A stretch of DNA of 64,000 bases from an uncultured Prevotellaceae bacterium (GTDB lineage Bacteria; Bacteroidota; Bacteroidia; Bacteroidales; Muribaculaceae), in NCBI GenBank assembly GCA_900318205.1, contig ONJS01000008.1, positions 310,001 to 374,000 on the forward strand, in the 5' to 3' direction. The position numbers and the translations under genes were made by a program. Below, piece by piece: positions 60,749-64,000 of this stretch. Below the pieces are notes generated by a model, which was given only the letters and a program-made list of their open reading frames with translations, was not told where the DNA came from and searched no databases. Position 1 is the stretch's first letter; the number at the start of each line of letters is the position of its first letter.

Positions 60749-63700
60749 ATGAAAAAACAATTAGCACTGCTCTGCACACTGGCGATAGCCATGGGTGTCC
60801 CTGCTGGACTGGCCCCGAGTCAGTACAACACGGGATTCACGGCTGTTGCCCAGAGCAACCGAGTTTCGGGCGTCGTCAAGGACGCCAACGGAGAGCCGAT
60901 GATTGGCGTTAATGTAAGGGTAAAGGGCACGAACACGGGAACGACCACCGATCTGGATGGCCGTTACTCGATTAAGGCCGACCCGAACCAGACGCTGGTC
61001 TTCTCCTTTGTGGGCTATGATGCGATCGAAGTTCCCGCATCGCAAGCCGCCAACGTACAGTTGACCGAAGGAGCCAACACCCTGCAGGATGTGGTGGTGA
61101 CGGCAGAGTTCGGTATGAAACGTGTCGCCCGCACCGTGGGTTCCTCGGTGCAGAACGTGAAGGCCCAGGACATTATCGAGTCGGGCCGTACCGACTTTAT
61201 CTCGGCCCTGCAAGGTCGTGTGTCGGGTATGAGCGTCGTTAGTTCGGGTGGTGCTCCTGGTGCCTCAACGACTGTTGTGCTGCGCAGTGCCACGTCACTG
61301 AGCGGTAACAACCAGCCGCTGTATGTCATCGACGGTATCCCCATGAACAACACCTCGTTCAACCCCACCAGTGGCCTGGCTGTTGAGGATGGTGGTAGCG
61401 CAGGTCTGACGCCGCGTTCGACCGACTACTCGTCGCGTGGTAACGACTTCAACCCCGAGGACATCGAGTCGATGACCGTGCTGAAGGGTGCTGCCGCAGC
61501 CGCTCTGTACGGTAGTGACGCCTCTAACGGTGCCATCATCATCACCACCAAGAAGGGCCGCTCGGGCCGCGCTCGCGTGACCTACAGCAACCAGATCACC
61601 TGGTCCAAGGCCTATGGTTGGCCCAAGATTCAGGACAAGTACATCAATGGTGCCTATGGTGCTGCCAACTTCTACTACACGAGCCGCTACGGTTCGCTGT
61701 ATGATGGCTCAATGCCGTTCTTTGACAACACGGCTGCCGTGCTGCAGACCGGTTTCATGCACCGCCACAACCTGTCGATGGAGGCCGGTAACGACAAGAT
61801 GTCGGTACGCGCCAGTGCATCGTTCTTTGACCAGAGCGGTGTCATCAAGACTACAGGCCTGACTCGTACCAACCTGTCGCTGGCAGGCCGCGCCGAGCTG
61901 ACCAAGTGGTTATCGATGGAAGGTAGCATGCAGTATGTCAATGCCAAGAACGACAAGGCCCTGCGTGGTCTCTATGGTCCCGTACGCTACAGCTACCGCT
62001 GGCCGAGCGTCGATGACATGAGCATCTATCTGGCCGATGACGGTGCCCACATGAAGTATCCCGCATACTACACCGACACCGACCTGCTGAACCCGCTGTT
62101 CGCCCTGAAGAAGAACCTGATGCACGACCAGACTGACCGCATCATCAGTGCCTTCTCGCTGAACTTCACGCCGATTCGCCACACTTACCTGCGCTTGCAG
62201 ATGGGTTGGGACGTGAGCACCTCGACCTATGAAACCGGTACCCATCCCTACTATACGAGTGCCAACCAGAGTGTCGATGACAGCAACAACAGTGGTACCT
62301 ACAACATCACCAAGTATAACACCAACGATCCCACGCTCAACGTGTTGGCCGGTTATAACAACAACTGGATGGACAACAAGTTCTCGCTGGGTATCCAGGC
62401 CGGTTACCACCAGTTGGAGAACGGTGTGACCAGCTTGTCGTCCTATGGTACTAACTTCAAGGTGATTGATTTCTATAGCATCAACAACTGTACCGAGAGC
62501 ACCGTGACCAGCAAGAAGCGCTCCACCAAGCGCCGCGTGCAGGCTATCTCGGGTCAGTTGGAGCTGGGCTTCAACAACATGATCTTCTTGACCGGCCGCT
62601 TCCGTAACGACTGGTCTTCGACCCTGCCCAAGAATAATAACAGCTACTTCTATCCCGCTGGTGAGCTTTCAATCGTGCTCAGCGAGATGAAGTTCATGAA
62701 GAGTGTCGGCTTCATCAACTACTTGAAACTGCGTGGCGCTATCGCCCAGGTAGGTAAGGATGCTCCCGTGCTCTCGATCGATCCCGAGCTCGAGCCCACT
62801 GGCCTGACTGGTGGCGGTTACAAGTATGGCTACACTGGTCCTAACCGTAGCCTCAAGCCCGAGATGACCACTTCCTACGAGGCTGGTGTTGAGGCCCGCT
62901 TCTGGAATGACCGCATCAATGCCGACTTCACCTGGTTCCGCACCCATTGCGCCGACCAGATTGTGACCGGTTTCCGCATGAGTTATGCTACCGGTTTCGT
63001 ATTGAACAACATGAACGTGGGTACGTTTAACACGTGGGGCTGGGAAGGCCACGCCGATGTTGACGTTATCCGCACCCCGGATATCCGCTGGAATGTGGGC
63101 GTTAACGTATCTCACACCAACAGTGAGGTCGTTTACCTGCCCGAGAACTTGACTGAGTTCTACAATGCCTATACCTGGAACTCAGGTAACATCCGTAACG
63201 GTGTGATGAGAGGACACCCCATCAGCACCGTAACCGGTCGCGCCTATGAGCGCAACTCCAAGGGCCAGATCCTGATTGACCCGACCACCGGTCTGCCTCG
63301 CACCAGCGCCAACTGGAGCATCCTCGGTAATCGTGAACCCAAGCTGCGCTTCGGTTTCACCACTGCCCTGAGCGTGAAGAACTGGCGCCTGAGCGCTATG
63401 TTCCAGGGCCGCTACCATGCCGACGTTGTCAACGCTACCATGCGTGATATGTTGGGTACCGGTCTTAACTGGCTGTCGGTTGACATGCGTGAGAAGGGCT
63501 TCGTAGTGTTTGACGGCGTGCTCTACGACGGCAAGCAGGAGAGCGACAATCCCACCAAGAATACCATCGCCGTTAACCTGGGTGAGTATGGTTCATATAC
63601 CTACACCGGTGGTGATGAGGACTGGATCCAGCACAAGATCAACTACATCCGTTGCCAGGAGCTGCGTTTAGCCTATGTATTCCCGCACAACTGGCTGAAC

Positions 63701-64000
63701 CGCGTGACCAAGGGTACGGTACAGAACGCCAGCATTTATGCTTCGGCTAACGACTTGTTCACCATCACCAACTACACGGGTACCGACGTTGCCGGTAACA
63801 CCCTGTCGGCTGCTGCCGGTGGTACTGGTGGTGAGGGCTACGACTGCTGGTCGCTGCCCACTCCGCGCAGCTATTCTGTCGGTCTGAGTGTGACCTTCGG
63901 TTCCAATGATGAGACCGTTAAGCCCGCTTACACCAACACCAACGTGCTTAATGACCAGATTAATGACCTGCGTGCACAGCTCGCCAACGCCGAGAGCAAC
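60749..64000 (+). CDS. SusC-type receptor, truncated by the window; start of the same coiled-coil tail
   Basis: The frame is open from the ATG at 60749 to the last base, 1084 codons. It starts MKKQLALLCTLAIAMGVPAG, close to the 53459 protein. Carboxypeptidase-D-like domain (VSGVVKDANGEPMIGVNVRV), TonB plug (TLQDVVVTAEFGMKRVARTV, SMTVLKGAAAAALYGSDASN) and barrel ending GLSVTFGSND. The last visible residues, VLNDQINDLRAQLANAESN, begin the same coiled coil that leads to the OmpA-like domain in the other two receptors, so an OmpA end is expected beyond the edge. A SusD gene probably follows. Confidence 0.93.
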   Translation, partial: MKKQLALLCTLAIAMGVPAGLAPSQYNTGFTAVAQSNRVSGVVKDANGEPMIGVNVRVKGTNTGTTTDLDGRYSIKADPNQTLVFSFVGYDAIEVPASQAANVQLTEGANTLQDVVVTAEFGMKRVARTVGSSVQNVKAQDIIESGRTDFISALQGRVSGMSVVSSGGAPGASTTVVLRSATSLSGNNQPLYVIDGIPMNNTSFNPTSGLAVEDGGSAGLTPRSTDYSSRGNDFNPEDIESMTVLKGAAAAALYGSDASNGAIIITTKKGRSGRARVTYSNQITWSKAYGWPKIQDKYINGAYGAANFYYTSRYGSLYDGSMPFFDNTAAVLQTGFMHRHNLSMEAGNDKMSVRASASFFDQSGVIKTTGLTRTNLSLAGRAELTKWLSMEGSMQYVNAKNDKALRGLYGPVRYSYRWPSVDDMSIYLADDGAHMKYPAYYTDTDLLNPLFALKKNLMHDQTDRIISAFSLNFTPIRHTYLRLQMGWDVSTSTYETGTHPYYTSANQSVDDSNNSGTYNITKYNTNDPTLNVLAGYNNNWMDNKFSLGIQAGYHQLENGVTSLSSYGTNFKVIDFYSINNCTESTVTSKKRSTKRRVQAISGQLELGFNNMIFLTGRFRNDWSSTLPKNNNSYFYPAGELSIVLSEMKFMKSVGFINYLKLRGAIAQVGKDAPVLSIDPELEPTGLTGGGYKYGYTGPNRSLKPEMTTSYEAGVEARFWNDRINADFTWFRTHCADQIVTGFRMSYATGFVLNNMNVGTFNTWGWEGHADVDVIRTPDIRWNVGVNVSHTNSEVVYLPENLTEFYNAYTWNSGNIRNGVMRGHPISTVTGRAYERNSKGQILIDPTTGLPRTSANWSILGNREPKLRFGFTTALSVKNWRLSAMFQGRYHADVVNATMRDMLGTGLNWLSVDMREKGFVVFDGVLYDGKQESDNPTKNTIAVNLGEYGSYTYTGGDEDWIQHKINYIRCQELRLAYVFPHNWLNRVTKGTVQNASIYASANDLFTITNYTGTDVAGNTLSAAAGGTGGEGYDCWSLPTPRSYSVGLSVTFGSNDETVKPAYTNTNVLNDQINDLRAQLANAESN

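Overview
The window is chromosomal DNA from a Bacteroidota bacterium, order Bacteroidales, probably a gut Prevotellaceae- or Muribaculaceae-like organism. The evidence is three SusC/SusD-type loci plus a fourth partial SusC, many promoters of the Bacteroidota type (TTTG, about 20 nt, TAnnTTTG), a classic menaquinone operon, 5-fold beta-flower, DUF3244 and CotH/dockerin proteins, and AT-rich leaders. I cannot fix the genus from sequence alone.

Layout. 1-520: left edge with the N-terminus of a membrane protein and a frameshifted remnant of a DNA methyltransferase N-terminus. 0.5-11.7 kb: housekeeping and envelope genes (alpha/beta hydrolase, beta-flower protein, GH3 enzyme, LD-carboxypeptidase, FadL-type porin, pyrH, TPR membrane protein, zinc-ribbon protein, Ig-like lipoprotein). 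11.8-17.9 kb: an AT-rich accessory segment (TPR/HTH membrane regulator, DUF3244 protein, beta-helix protein, dockerin-CotH protein) lying between the intact 3' end of the Ig-like lipoprotein gene and a decayed second copy of that 3' end, just before tRNA-Leu(CAG). 18.2-29.8 kb: a minus-strand run of nadA, leuS, rdgB, menF, a DUF1016/YhcG-type nuclease, menD, menB, menC and menE. 30.3-47.3 kb: SpoU methyltransferase, a conventional SusCD pair, an MscS channel, two unknown secreted proteins, lgt, obg, two paralogous P-loop nucleoside kinases and a metallo-beta-lactamase-fold lipoprotein. 47.4-64 kb: the most unusual part, with two divergent SusCD pairs and the start of a third SusC.

Main point of interest. 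Both complete SusC proteins in the right-hand region (49144-52998 minus, 53459-57298 plus) extend about 175 residues past the end of the TonB-dependent barrel, through a coiled coil into an OmpA-like peptidoglycan-binding domain. The third SusC (60749 to the edge) enters the same coiled coil as the window ends. This suggests a locus of outer-membrane importers that are themselves tethered to the cell wall. The last 50 or so residues of the two complete proteins are almost identical while the barrels are divergent, which points to recent exchange of the anchor module. No glycan-degrading enzyme lies beside these pairs, so the cargo is unknown.

Between the second pair and the third SusC sits a complete REP-type element: a single-domain Y1 (HUH) transposase between inverted repeats of about 97 bp, with further related palindromes and a second left end that lacks a transposase. 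Several short dispersed repeats and many intergenic hairpins are also recorded.
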